A DNA stretch of 64,000 bases, from assembly GCF_025766255.1 (NCBI RefSeq), contig NW_026516742.1, positions 62,001 to 126,000 of the forward strand, written 5' to 3'. The first letter of the stretch is position 1, and each line of letters begins with the position of its first letter. The notes below the pieces were generated by a model that did not search any database, was not told where the DNA came from, and worked only from the letters and a program-made list of their open reading frames with translations. This DNA is from Zychaea mexicana. Taxonomy: Eukaryota; Mucoromycota; Mucoromycetes; Mucorales; Lichtheimiaceae. Made by a program: the position numbers and the translations under genes. Of the stretch, positions 1 through 11,586 are shown one piece after another.

Positions 1-3000
1 CCTCCAGGCGAATTGCTTCCTGACAGCAATAGCAGCAACAGTCGCAGACACCATGGTAACACCAATATAATAGAACCTTCTAAATGTCCACCATGCAGGA
101 ATCTTAGAAAATCTAACATGACACAACACACCACCCCTTGCTAAATTCTCAAAGACGATGACGAGTCTGAATTCAGTGTTACGTCTGGAGCAACAAATGC
201 AGGTCGACCTCGTGCCAAATCGGTAGCCTCAACAAAACTCAAGGAACAAGGTCTTGACGAGATTATTCCGATTCAACATATGAATTCAAGCAGTACCAAG
301 ATTGAGGGCACCTATGTTGTAGAAGAACCAGGAAACTATGTTATAGTTTTTGGCAAGTTGTCAAATCGATGCTCAGGAACCATGTTCCCCACTTTCCCTT
401 CTTCATTTCCCCACCTCCTTTTTTATAGCTGAGGCTTATTCAGACGTTTTCTCTCATAGATAACACATTTTCCAGAAACAAGGCAAAGACTTTGACGTTC
501 TCGGTAGCACTGGTGGATTCCCATGTCAAAGCTACGCTGTCACAGCAACATAATGACATGTCTGGCTGGCTTCTCAAGAAAAAGCGCAAGAAAATGCAAG
601 GTGGGTGGAAAGAAACGTGTTTTTTGTCATGCATGAAAAATTTAGGAAAAGGAATATTGACGCCAAGATTACACACACACTAGGCTGGGCCAAGCGCTGG
701 TTCCAACTGTCTCCCTCAGGCGTGCTTTCATACTCAACATCCCCCAACAGTGTGACGCGTGGATCCATCCAGATCATGCTTGCCACGATCTCGTCGAACC
801 CGGATCAGCGACTTATCCATATTGACTCTGGAACTATGCTGTACCACCTCAAGACATTAACTTCGGAAGATCACGACAAGTGGACCGCGGCCTTCCGTGC
901 ATATCGTTCGGGCGGTTCCATTGAAATCCAAGATGATCTACCCACGGCTGCTGGCATGTTAGATGACCCAGTAAACCAGCAAGACACGATCGAAAAGGGC
1001 GTCAAGAGTGCTGCCGCCCTGAGGAACAGCGCAATTCGTCTGGGCGACAATATTGATGTGCTTCGTGCCTTGCTGGATCAGCTGTCGCATGTGCCTGGCA
1101 CAAAGGACTTGTCGCAAAAAATCGTCGCATTGAGCCAGCAGCTGGAACGAGACCAGAAGTCAATCCAGTCGAACGCTGAAGAACAACAAAAGCACTGGAC
1201 ATCCTTCCGCAACGGTATCGCTTCCTCGGGCCAGCATAATGACGACTTGGATGACTTTGAGCCTACGAACTACGACAGTGTTCATCCTAGCATGAGCGCC
1301 AGATCATCCGTCTCAGAGCAATTTTTTGACGCCGAGGATATTATCTTGAGTGGAGGTGATGACAATGATTCCTTTGGCGGCGGTGAAGAAGCTGAAGACA
1401 CTACCAACGAAGATAGCAGTGACGACGATGATGGTACGCTTTTCTGCGGTTTATTTTAAATGACACTATCTATTGCAGGGTAGACAAAGACTTACGTCAC
1501 GTATATCAAACAGAACCTGAAGTCAATGGCCATGATACAGAAGGTTCTTTGGAGTTGAGCATTGCCGGTGACTGTGTTCGTCGCAATCGACTTCCATCGC
1601 ACGCTGTTGGTGATGTTGGATCTGCACTTTCCGTGTTTAGGAAGAACGTCGGCAAGGATTTGTCCACTATTGCTATGCCCATCAGCATGAACGAGCCGCT
1701 TAATATGCTGCAACGAGCATGCGAGGATTTGGAGTACAGTGAAGTCTTAAACAAGGCAGCGACGTTGTCCGACTCGATGGAACGTCTTATGCATGTCGCT
1801 ATCTTTGCCGTGTCGAGCTTCGCTTCTTCGCAATATCGTACTGGCAGAAAGGTAAGAAAACTGAGCACGCGTAACAAGAGGGAAAGAGTTGTGCTACATT
1901 ATTTGAAACTTGTCCAGTAATTAACATCAATTATATATAGCCGTTTAACCCAATGATGAATGAAACTTATGAGAACATACGACCGGATAAAGGCTTCCGT
2001 TTCGTAGCCGAGAAAGTCTCACACAACCCGTTAATTATCGCTGTAAGTCTTTCCTGTCTGTTTGACGTAATAATGAACACTATTAACTTCTTTTTCCTAG
2101 GCTCATGCCGAAGCAAAGGCCTACAAATACTGGCAATGTACCAAAATTAAGAGTAAATTCTGGGGCAAGTCTATGGTAAGCATTTGCATTTTGCAAGGGA
2201 ATTTTAAATATTTGACCAAAGTATGCTTAAAATCACGCCCGTGCTATGATTAAAAACAGGAATTCATGACTGAAGGTGTGTTCCATGTCACGTTGACGGG
2301 CCACGATGACCACTTTACGTATAATAAGCCATCCAGCTGGATGCGGAACATGATTGCTGGTGAAAAGTATCTGGAGACAGCTGGTGAAATGCAAATAACA
2401 AACCATACAACTGGCGAATATGCTACTGTGGCATTCAAGGAAGGTACTGGCGGTGGTCTGTTTGGCGCGCCTTCGAACCGAAATGATGTGGTCGCGACGT
2501 TCTATGATGCCAAAGGCAAAAAGTGTAGACGTATTGTGGGCAAGTGGAGCGACAAGCTGGCCGAGGAAGTCGACATGAACAAGCGCAAACTTTCAGTGCT
2601 GTGGACTGCAAACCCACCTGGAATTGAAGATTACACCAAATACTATGGATTCACCCGGTTCTGTGTCGAATTAAATGAAATTACGGATATCGAACGTAAT
2701 AAGCTGCCTATCACTGATACTCGATATCGACCTGATCAGCGCTTATATGAAAATGGTAGGAAGAGATTACACCACCCTCCTTATTGTACAGCATAATATG
2801 TTTACCACGATAGAACAAAAACTAATAACACGAAAAATTAGGATTGGCTGATGAGGCAGACACAGAGAAGCAACGGATAGAGCAAAGGCAGCGTGAACGC
2901 CGAAAAGAGTTTGCTGACAAAGGGATTGCATGGAACCCACGCTGGTTTACTATTCAGCCTGATCATTATGCAGACCCTCTTTTTATTCCACCTAGTGAAG

Positions 3001-3104
3001 GTCAACCCACCTCAGGTGAAGGCCAGTCTTTCCAATATACCGGACAGTATTGGCAAGCTCGTGAATCAGGCCAATGGCCTAGTGATATGTTCGAATTGTG
3101 GTAA
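1..3104 (+). CDS. OSH3: Oxysterol-binding protein, Osh3-like (5' partial)
   Basis: Lipid-transfer protein that exchanges sterol or phosphoinositide at membrane contact sites (family knowledge). Exons read by eye: <1-55, 155-352, 460-600, 684-1433, 1484-1851, 1941-2042, 2101-2175, 2260-2755, 2842-3104; reading phases close at the joins. Domain order: a GOLD-like beta domain ([15 protein letters not shown], then [10 protein letters not shown]), a PH domain ([15 protein letters not shown], then [17 protein letters not shown]), an acidic linker, then the sterol-binding ORD starting [12 protein letters not shown] and containing [11 protein letters not shown], and the usual C-terminal tail with [13 protein letters not shown]+PH+ORD is the Osh3 arrangement. 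The 5' end lies outside the window. The intron at 353-459 begins GCAAGT, so it is a GC-AG intron; a GT donor there does not keep the frame. The gene is convergent with the SERINC gene. Confidence 0.93.
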
Positions 3105-3306
3105 AAATAATAACAACTTTAATGTATACCTGGTTTTTTGATATATTATAGAAACTATACTGTACAAGCAAAACTTCCTTCATCCTCCATCCTTTTCTCC
3201 TCCTCCTCCTCCTCTGCCTCCAATCCTCTTAAAACAGAGACAAATTTAGTAATCCTAAAGAATAGAGAACAAGATTAAAAAAAGCTTGCACGCAAATATA
3301 CAGCCA

Positions 3307-5475
3307 CTATTGTTCCCATATTCTTTTTGTTAACCAACTTACTGAGAATCTGTCGGGCAAAACGACCGGTGCAACAAGTGACCATCCATAAAAGATATGG
3401 CACAACCAGCCTGAGACAATCTTGACCCAAACTGCAGTGTAACTTTGTCCAATTCGGACAAAGTCACCATCGTCGTTGTTACTTGGGCCCTCAGCATCTT
3501 CCATGGAAATCGTGTTCCTTAAATGCATATAAGTCTCGTCATTATTCGCTTTGCCACTGAGGCTACTATAACAAAGGAAAGTGATCGGTCGTTACCAGTT
3601 GGTCAGAACCATGGCTATATACATGGCAGCGATAGCAAAGACAAAGTGGAAGAACGAGTAGTTGTAGACAGACCCATATCGCTCATCATCCTTATCATCA
3701 AAATCGTAGTCATCATCGTCGTCATCATCTTCATCCAATGCTGAACGTGGGAGCGCACTATAAACGCGGAGCATAAGTATTGATATCCATTTCCTCCAGC
3801 TACGGCATTATTTGCAGTCAACTCACCCGCTCTCCACAGCAGCGACCAAACGAGCACGTGCCGAACCATCAGTGCTCATTCTCTGTGCACCAGCTTCAAC
3901 CTGATTAGCCATCAATGGGACAGCGCTTTCAGTTTCTAAGGGTTCATAATTTTGGCGACGTGCCTTATTCATGAGTGCACTATCCTGCGTAGCAGCCCTG
4001 CTAGTAGAATAAGCAACGGCCAAGAATGTAAAGATAGCACCGAGAACAATAGATGTTGTTTGTGGGCCTTGAGATCGTCGAAGAGGGTTACATTGTTTGT
4101 CATTTGGCTCGTTTGCGACAGCCGACAAGACCAAGTAAGTACAATAGATGACAACGATCGATGCTTGTGACAGTCCAGAGCGAGGATTGGCGGATTGGAC
4201 CGAAGGTGAAATGCACAAGATGGTGACCAACAGGCAAAGAATCAAGTTTAATGTGACAAAAAATTGGTTCAAAGAACAGCCGTTGGTAGCAAAAAACCCG
4301 TACATAATGCCAGTCAAGGTGACAGCACCTGAAAACATCAATAGAGTGCCAGCTACATATAATTCGACAACAATCAAATCGATGTGGTTCAATATAAAAG
4401 AGCATTACCAGTCATCCATATTCGTCTGTCCAATTTGTCTTACCAATTAAGATGTACTTCCATCGGTTATTATCGCTCATTTCATAGTTTTCCAAACATC
4501 GTTCTGTCCAACTATGGGCGAAATCAACCAGCAAAACAAGGCCAAACAGGATGAAAATTGCTGCACCGATCAAAGCAAAGTAATTGCCCCATACCATGAA
4601 AAAGCCATTAGGGATAAAGAACGATGCAGTCAACAATGCAAGCCAAATAAGCACTTTTGGTCCCCACCATCTACGATAATTATAAAGAATAAGAATTCAA
4701 GATAAAGGCCTTGTCGGTTTCCTAAGAAGCGGAAATTATGATGCATTGTAGACTCACCCATTTTGAAGGTTTGCTCGCTTTTGCCGGCTATCTCGAACGC
4801 CAAGTAACACGATACCTAGTAGCGCATGGAACAATACTAGTGCAAAGCATACTCGATGCACCTACATATATTGTATGGTTCTTTTGTAAGAAACATGGCT
4901 TTCACTCTCTTTCTTTGCCCATGCATAAAGAGAAAATACGTACTGCAATGATACCATAACAAGTCCCACCGGCACATTCCAGTTTCATATAGTCAAGTGT
5001 AAGGTGTTGTAGTTGTTTGATTGCCCAATTGGATAACATGAGCCAAGCGAGCTAACAGTACATTGGTTTTTATGCATAAACCATGAGCTTCCTAGATATT
5101 AAACGTTCAGGCAGAGAAAGTGAAAACACTCACGATTGAATTCAATAGGAAAATAATCTGTTGATACGATAAAACTGTACGTTAGTATTTCCTCGATTGA
5201 AAATAGTTTATAACAGATAGTCTCTAAGTCTCGTTTTTCTTTTACGTACAGCGTAGCCGATGCGTGTGGCGATAGAATTGTTACAGTTGCAGCTATAAGC
5301 ATAGGAAGCAGTAAATGCCAAGAACGATTAAAAGTGAATGCATAATAAAGTTTCCAACTTGATTGTCTAACCTTTTACAAAAAAGCGAGCATGCTGCAGC
5401 CGAAAAGCAACTGGCTATCCATGTTCCAACTGATCCAAGCGCTGGCAATGCAATGCAACTCAATGCAGCTCCCAT
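3307..5475 (-). CDS. TMS1: SERINC/TMS1 family multi-pass membrane protein
   Basis: Serine-incorporator family, about ten-span membrane proteins of the endomembrane system; recent family work favours lipid scrambling over serine incorporation. Recognised by the N-terminus MGAALSCIALPALGSV, the short exons encoding CNCNNSIATRIGYA and IIFLLNSI, then LAWLMLSNWAIKQ, and the conserved C-terminal NYSFFHFVFAIAAMYIAMVL, NW and AVWVKIVSGWLCHIFYGWSL before VLPDRF. At least nine exons, several under 50 bp, so the gene is scattered over all three reverse frames. An acidic run (about seven D) precedes the last transmembrane pair. The last exon covers about 3,307-3,530. Only about 200 bp, with a CCT-rich microsatellite, separates its 3' end from the OSH3-like gene. 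Individual micro-exon edges are approximate. Confidence 0.9.
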
Positions 5476-5715
5476 TGTTGTTGTATGTAGTAAGTGAAAA
5501 GAAACAGATAATTCCCAAATTTAGCATAACGACTTCTTTTAAGCTCATCGTTACTCCGTCCCACTTCCTGCGGGTGCTGCATCAATCGCAAAACTACTAC
5601 TGCCGGCTGAGCAAATTGGCAATATTTTATATACCTCGCTATTTACAAGAGCCGCAAAGCACACAAAAAACATATTAATGAAAGAATTCTCGGATTATAA
5701 TATCTTTTTATACAT

Positions 5716-8700
5716 TCAAGTTTTTTTAAGGGTGCTGCTACGAGACGTTGCCATGGGGACCTCGGGTGCACCTTTTGATGCCCGTTTCCGTTGCTTGGAT
5801 TCAAACTCATGCCAGTCACCATGGATATCCAATAAGCTAGATTTAAGGTTAACATTTGTCCATTTCTACCAACGATAGCAGTAAGACGAAAATAAAAACT
5901 CACTTTTCTGGAGCAACAGCTTCCGGCTCTTCTTGTGTGAAATATTTGAATTCCAATGCCTTTGTTGCAGTAGGTCGTTTTTGTGGATCCATGGATAACA
6001 TGGCTTCTAATAATTCCAAAGCTCCTGGCGAGAGCATGCTGAAGACGATATGCCATGGTTAATTGTGTTGATCCAGCAGTATGAAAGTTGATATGTCTAT
6101 GATATTAATTCTTATTTCCTAACCTTTCATACAGTTCCTTGAATCTATTGGGGTATTGTTCTCTTGGTCGGACCAGCTCGTACCACGGAAGCTGATTTAT
6201 TGTTGGCCATGATTCCAAAGTCGGCGTGCCCATGGTTCGATATATCAAGTCCAGCTGTGTAATTTCGTCGCTTCCATTAAAAGCAGGCTTGCGTGCAAAA
6301 AATTCAACCATAATGCATCTAAAATGTATATAGTAGGTTGAGTATACTTTTGCAATAACTATCCCACCTCTGCCTCCTAATTTAAAGTCACTTACCCAAC
6401 GCTCCAGATATCAACAGCAGGTCCATATGCTGTAGCACCGAGTAGTAGTTCAGGGGGTCGATACCATAATGTTATCACACGGTTGGTATAATCATTGGAT
6501 GAATTCTTTTGAAATGCTCGAGCAAGTCCAAAATCAGCAATCTTTAGCTCTCCTTTGTTGTTGACCAACAAGTTCGAGCCTTAAAATATACACATATGAT
6601 TATTATCAGTGCTATTTTTCGACATCCTCCCTCCACCCATTTCGCCTCCTATTACCTTTGATGTCTCGATGTAAGATACCCATTTGATGCAAATAGGCAA
6701 GGCCTTCCAACATCTGCCTCACCAAGAATTTCGCATGTGCCGGTTCAAAATTGAAATTAGGATGACTTAATATACCAGATAGATCGTGATCCATATATTC
6801 CATGACCATATAAACCGAACCTATCAAACAATTTAAAGTAGCTGTTAACCCTTGGTCATATTGCTGCGTACAAACGCATACGTTCTTTCAAGGTAATCGT
6901 CAACAATCCTACCCCGTGCAACCATGATTTGTTGCAGTTCGACAATCCGCTCATGCTTGAGTCTTTGTAGCAACTTAATCTCACGCATAGCCGTTATCGG
7001 GAACTAAAGAGAAGATCAGTCATCTAAGGCAACCAAGTTTATCGTCGTTAACATCGGATATTCGAGAAATAACTTACTCCGTCTTTATCACCCTTCATCC
7101 TTATACGCTTCAATGCCATCAGGTTACCAGTTTTACAGTTTCTTGCTTTATACACCTTGCTGAGTATGCAATATTGATTAGTATGAAGAACGGGTGTTTT
7201 TATCAAAGAAGAAGAAAAAAGTACACGACGCATAACCATCTACAAAGACACATTGAGACATAATGACTTACCCATAGTTTCCTTCTCCAACTTGGCCGAT
7301 CTTCTCAAATAACGAAGCTGGATCATCCTCTGTCCGAGAAGGATAGCCAACATCGTCCAACACCGAATCAGGCACACCACCCATATGAGTTGGACTCAGA
7401 GGTCGTTGTGGCATACGACGATCTTTGCTTGTATCTATCCGTTCCGGTGATGCTGTCAATTGCTGAGGACTATTTCCTGGTCGCATAGTAGCATTGCTGG
7501 ATGTGTTTGTAGCAACGGCAGTGCCATGTAATCTACCAGTATCAGGGACTCTCGAATCTTCGGTGCTCCGAGAACCTGGATAGTTGTTGTTATAATGCCA
7601 TGGCCGTGTCGGGGGATGATGATGGTGATTATTCTGGGAGGATCCTGGTACGGGTTGTGAACCAGGTGGAGGAGGAGGAGGAGGAGGTGGTGGTGGTGGT
7701 GGAGGGGGCGCGGTCGCTGCCTGCTGTTGTTGTTGTTGCATTCCATGTGCGCGTTGAGGCGCGTAGTAATTTTGCTGGTAATATTGCTGGTAATAAGCTT
7801 GCGATGCAGGGTCGTGTCTGTAATAGGATGCATAATGGTGATAATGATCGCTTGAGTATCCGTGCTGTGTATTGTAATCAGCCCATGCGGATTCATGCGC
7901 ATTTGATGACCATGGATGCTGTTGTGAATGTTCGTCGTGCTTCCCGTAATAGTTCCAATGCTGTTGATAATGGTGATGTTGATTTTGATGATGGTGTGCA
8001 GCTGGTTGTTGAGGTGGTTGCTGATGATAGAACGCGGCAGGAGCGGTTGGTAATGTAGCACCTGTTTCTGCAGCTGGTGCCTGTGGTGTTTGCGCTGCTG
8101 CTGCTGCTGCTGTCGTCGTACCGCTTGTCGTCACAGTGCTTGACGTTTGTGATGGCGGTACGGGAGCGGAATCATTGTCTCCGTTCAGAGCTTCAGATGG
8201 AGTGAGTAATGGCTTCTTATCAGCAGAAGCAGTAGTAGTAGTGCTACTGTTTTCTTGTTTATCATGCTCACGCTTGTTGCTGCTACTGTATCCACGAGAC
8301 GACGAAGAATTATGATGGTGTTCTCCTGATGCTCTTCGATTGCTGCTACTGCCATAATGATAGTCGTGATAACGATCATGAAAACGGTCACTATAGGATG
8401 ACCGGTCTTTGCTGGTGCTGCCACTCCTTCGTTCTCGACTTGATCGTCGTGAACGAGATGACCGTCGGCTACTACGCGACGATCGTTCATAATCGTGCCG
8501 TGAATCGTGCCGTGATGACGAATGGTGGCTGCTCCTGTAACCGTCGTCTCCATAATTCCTCCGCTTTTCGTCTCTGTAAGTGCTGCTTCTGTGACGACTA
8601 CTACTTCGATGATCGTGATCGTCTCTCGATCGTTTTTCCCCAACAGCACTGCTATTCGATTTGGTTTCGGATCGGTGTGAGGACGAGGAGTGTTTTTGCT

Positions 8701-8854
8701 TTTCAGAAGATTCCCGTGGTTTTTCTTCTGGCATATGAGACGTCGTTGATTTCGGCGAGTCGTTTGTCGTAGTAGTGGCAATGGCTGTCCTTTCCGATGC
8801 TGCCGCTGCCGGTGCACTTTTGACTCGATCAACGTCCGTACCGCTTTGCTCCAT
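5716..8854 (-). CDS. CTK1: CTD kinase catalytic subunit, CDK12/Ctk1-like
   Basis: Cyclin-dependent kinase predicted to phosphorylate the RNA polymerase II CTD with a cyclin K/Ctk2-like partner. The first exon (8,854-7,272) encodes about 528 residues: an RS/SR-rich basic stretch, Q/H/Y-rich tracts and a long proline run, ending in the glycine loop [10 protein letters not shown]. Seven short exons then give KVYKARN with ALKRIRM (the ATP lysine), the cyclin-binding helix [22 protein letters not shown], the catalytic [31 protein letters not shown], then [14 protein letters not shown] and the C-lobe end [12 protein letters not shown]. The tail ends in a basic/serine segment with a TGA at 5,716-5,718. 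RS domain plus this helix is typical of CDK12/13 and Ctk1; PITAMRE is a variant of PITAIRE/PITALRE. CDK9 is less likely because it lacks the RS domain. Confidence 0.92.
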
Positions 8855-9469
8855 AAAAAAATATGAAATCTCGAGCCCGCTCTTGTGTTAATAATTTGAA
8901 AAAGGATTAAGACTGCTTTCAGAGAAAAGAATATATAAAATTAACAAATGTAAAAGGGTGTAAGCTGTAAAAATACTGATAAACAACAGCTGTGTGCGTG
9001 AATTATACAAGAAGAACGGGAAATTCAAAAGAGGCTATACATTACGTGCTTTTAGAAAAAGTAGAACGCGGTTTCCAAATGTGTTGGATTGCCCGTCGAG
9101 AGCGACTGGCTTCTTTCAAAGTTCGAACAGCGATAGCCAATATGCAAAATTTGCTTAGCAAACATTGTAGCCATTCCCGAATACGTGCTGTTCTTCATCA
9201 TAGCAATTAAAGTGTCAAGTGTAGAACATGCAGTAACGCTTTCAGGAGACATAATTGAACTCTAAATATTCTTAAATAAAGGATATGCAAGTTGGGAAAA
9301 CCTGAAGGATACCCGGGATAAAATTGATGATGCTGTGTACCAGTTGATACTAATAGATCAAGCGGGTCGTTTCAAATCTTGACTTCATCTCTTGCTGGAA
9401 AACGCTCTTCTTTATCCCGTTCTCATTATCTTTATTTTGAATCGACGACAATCAAAAAGTTTCTCGAGA
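8855..9469. other. Intergenic, upstream of the CTD kinase
   Basis: AT-rich spacer between the kinase start and the Argonaute remnant. Short open frames on both strands (for example 8,992-9,210) have no recognisable domain and no splice context. It presumably holds the kinase promoter; no specific site stands out. Confidence 0.5.
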
Positions 9470-9800
9470 ATGTCACTGGCCTTGACTGATCTTGGCAATG
9501 CGTACAGCTGATGCTGGCAGCCACGGAACATCTAGACACCTACACACATATTCGTTTACTGTACAATGCTCTCGTTTCTCTCTGACAACATACATATACC
9601 ATTATGATATTACGGTTGGCCCAGTGGATAAAGCATCATACATGTTTACAAGCAGCATTCCACCAGCCATAAACCGTAAAGGTTCGAAAACATTTGTGGA
9701 CATTGGGGGACTAATGTTTCCTGAACAAACACGTCCAATTTACGATGGCCGTAAGAATGTATTCACTGCCGCCCCACTACGGCTCGGCGGTCGAAAAGAA
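9470..9800 (+). pseudogene. Argonaute N-terminal remnant
   Basis: Relic of the first exon of an Argonaute gene. It starts ATG with MSLALTD, like the two intact copies (MALNLTDFV at 16,476 and MSSALTNFV at 60,492). The frame is lost after about a dozen codons (TGA) and continues one frame over with YIYHYDITVGPVD, IPPAINRKGSKTF and [19 protein letters not shown], which match the intact exon-1 sequences [21 protein letters not shown] and [18 protein letters not shown]. The linker, PAZ and MID parts do not follow; repeat DNA does. A PIWI fragment of the same kind resumes at 13,897, so the two are probably halves of one gene broken by insertion and deletion. Not expected to make a working protein. 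Confidence 0.85.
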
Positions 9801-11586
9801 GGTTTAGTTTCTGTTGTTCTACGCATTTACCATTTTGTTAGCAATGCGGCCCGAAGGCTACAACATTCCAATGATGTATATTCTCATACCTTTTACATAT
9901 CTTTGGTAAGATACTAAAGCTTTCTACTTGATGTTTGCAGTCAAAGAAAGAAAAGGCTGGTTAAATTAATAGAAGTAATAACTCATTCCAATATAAACGT
10001 TATACTATAAGCCTATTACTGTTTAGCTACATCTTTTTGCAGTTCAGTTCTCATAAACAAAAAGATAAAGTGGGAAAACCATGTAGCTCTGCATTTCTTC
10101 TGATACGACATATTATCGTTGACTGTTTTTGCACGTATGTAGCTTACAATCAACCCGGAGGTCCGGTGTAAACTGTGGGCTGGGTTACGGATTGAGTAGA
10201 CCCATGAGGTGGGTACTTTTTCACCCGACCCCTAGCCCACTGATGGACCGACCACTGTATGTGAAGAGCTTATATATTGTGCACCAGATCCCTGCTGTTG
10301 ATAGTTAAAAAATCATGTGAAATTCTAGTTGACCTGTGCCATGGGCATGCGGTCGCTTCCTTTCGATACTAGTTGTTCAAGCGTAGAAAAACGCTGAATG
10401 TGGTGCCATCACTGATAATCCCCAAGGGGGGAAAAAGTGTGGCCGGAGAAGAGAAGTGGTGGTGTTATATGACATAAAGGTAGGTTTAGAGTGGCAGAGG
10501 AAGAAGTTATATGATGAGGTAACGGGTGCTAACATACTGCATCGAGAATTTTAATGGCTGTCTTGAGAAGAAGCTGGTGGTGACAATTTGCTTGAGAGAG
10601 CACCCTCATATAGAAGTGATTTCTAAGGTATAGATACTTTACATTATATGCAACAATGAGCCCTTGATTATAAGTCTGTGTTACTTTTTGTGAAAACGAC
10701 ATGTCTACCAGTCTTTGTATATATACTCTTGATGCCCAAGTGGACTTCACATAAAATACAATGTATGCACCAAAAGAGATTTATACTGCGTACGACATAC
10801 TGTTCTCCTGGATACATAGTTCCTTTGACACGACGTACATTGACCCGCCGTACCAAATAGATCGGATTAGACTAAGCATTAATTAGGCGGCAGCGTGTAC
10901 ATAGACCAGATACTTGACAGCTGCTTGTATGTATAGTACACAGCAGTATATGTAATCGCACTGATTCTCTTCTTGTTTCAATATCTTGATGTGATATGAA
11001 TGATTCTGCTGTTTACTAGCAGTGCCCCTTTCATTTGGCACAATCGAATTGTAACAAGCTGAGTAAGAGAAAAAATCAATAGACTCCACACCAAACTATA
11101 CTCTACAGTGATGCTACCTTATCTGTTGCTGTTGGTCGTTCCTACATACAGCGATTGTCGGTGCTTCCGTTCCAGTCAGCAAAGTATGGTTTTGTGGACA
11201 ATTCGCTGTTTCGCCTAGCATTATTCTACTCGACACGAGTGTAAAGCATTACGATTTAAGCGGCGATCATGACACGGCTGCATATCAGCATGTCAAAAAA
11301 CACATTGAGCATCCATGTGTATATGTATGCTCATAAACTACAGTGCTACCATATGTCATGCTGGCTCTTATAGTTTTAAGCGACGAGCGGCCAAATGCTT
11401 GGGTGTGTTCCACGATCATGTGTGTATAATCGATCGAACGAACGAATGGAAAGGGACAGCTCATCCATCAAGGACGATCAAGAGTGACACGCTTGTTCAA
11501 AGCACTTATTATTTCTAATTTCGAACTTTGGAAGGCAATCGAGTGTGATCAACGCCATTCACTTCGAATTGTTGTCATTCGACAAC
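9801..11586. other. Non-coding, repeat-like DNA
   Basis: No supported gene. It is AT-rich with short meaningless open frames. It lies inside the gap of the broken Argonaute and leads into the inverted-repeat arm; the arm may extend left into this stretch, but its partner runs off the window at 64,000 so that cannot be tested here. An imperfect palindrome is listed separately. Confidence 0.45.
10160..10253. repeat. Imperfect palindrome, possible MITE remnant
   Basis: Left arm GGTCCGGTG...GTGGGCTGGG pairs imperfectly with the reverse complement of the right arm (GGTCGGTCC...GTGGGCTAGG). A nested short hairpin ACCCA/TGGGT and a G/C-rich core sit in otherwise AT-rich DNA. The look is of a degenerate hAT-type miniature element, but no clean target-site duplication is seen. 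Confidence 0.35.

Noticed and set aside
7600..8772. Plus-strand frames opposite the CTD kinase N-terminus (poly-E and poly-V runs)
   Set aside because: Shadows of the poly-proline, CAG-type and RS-coding repeats of the kinase exon.
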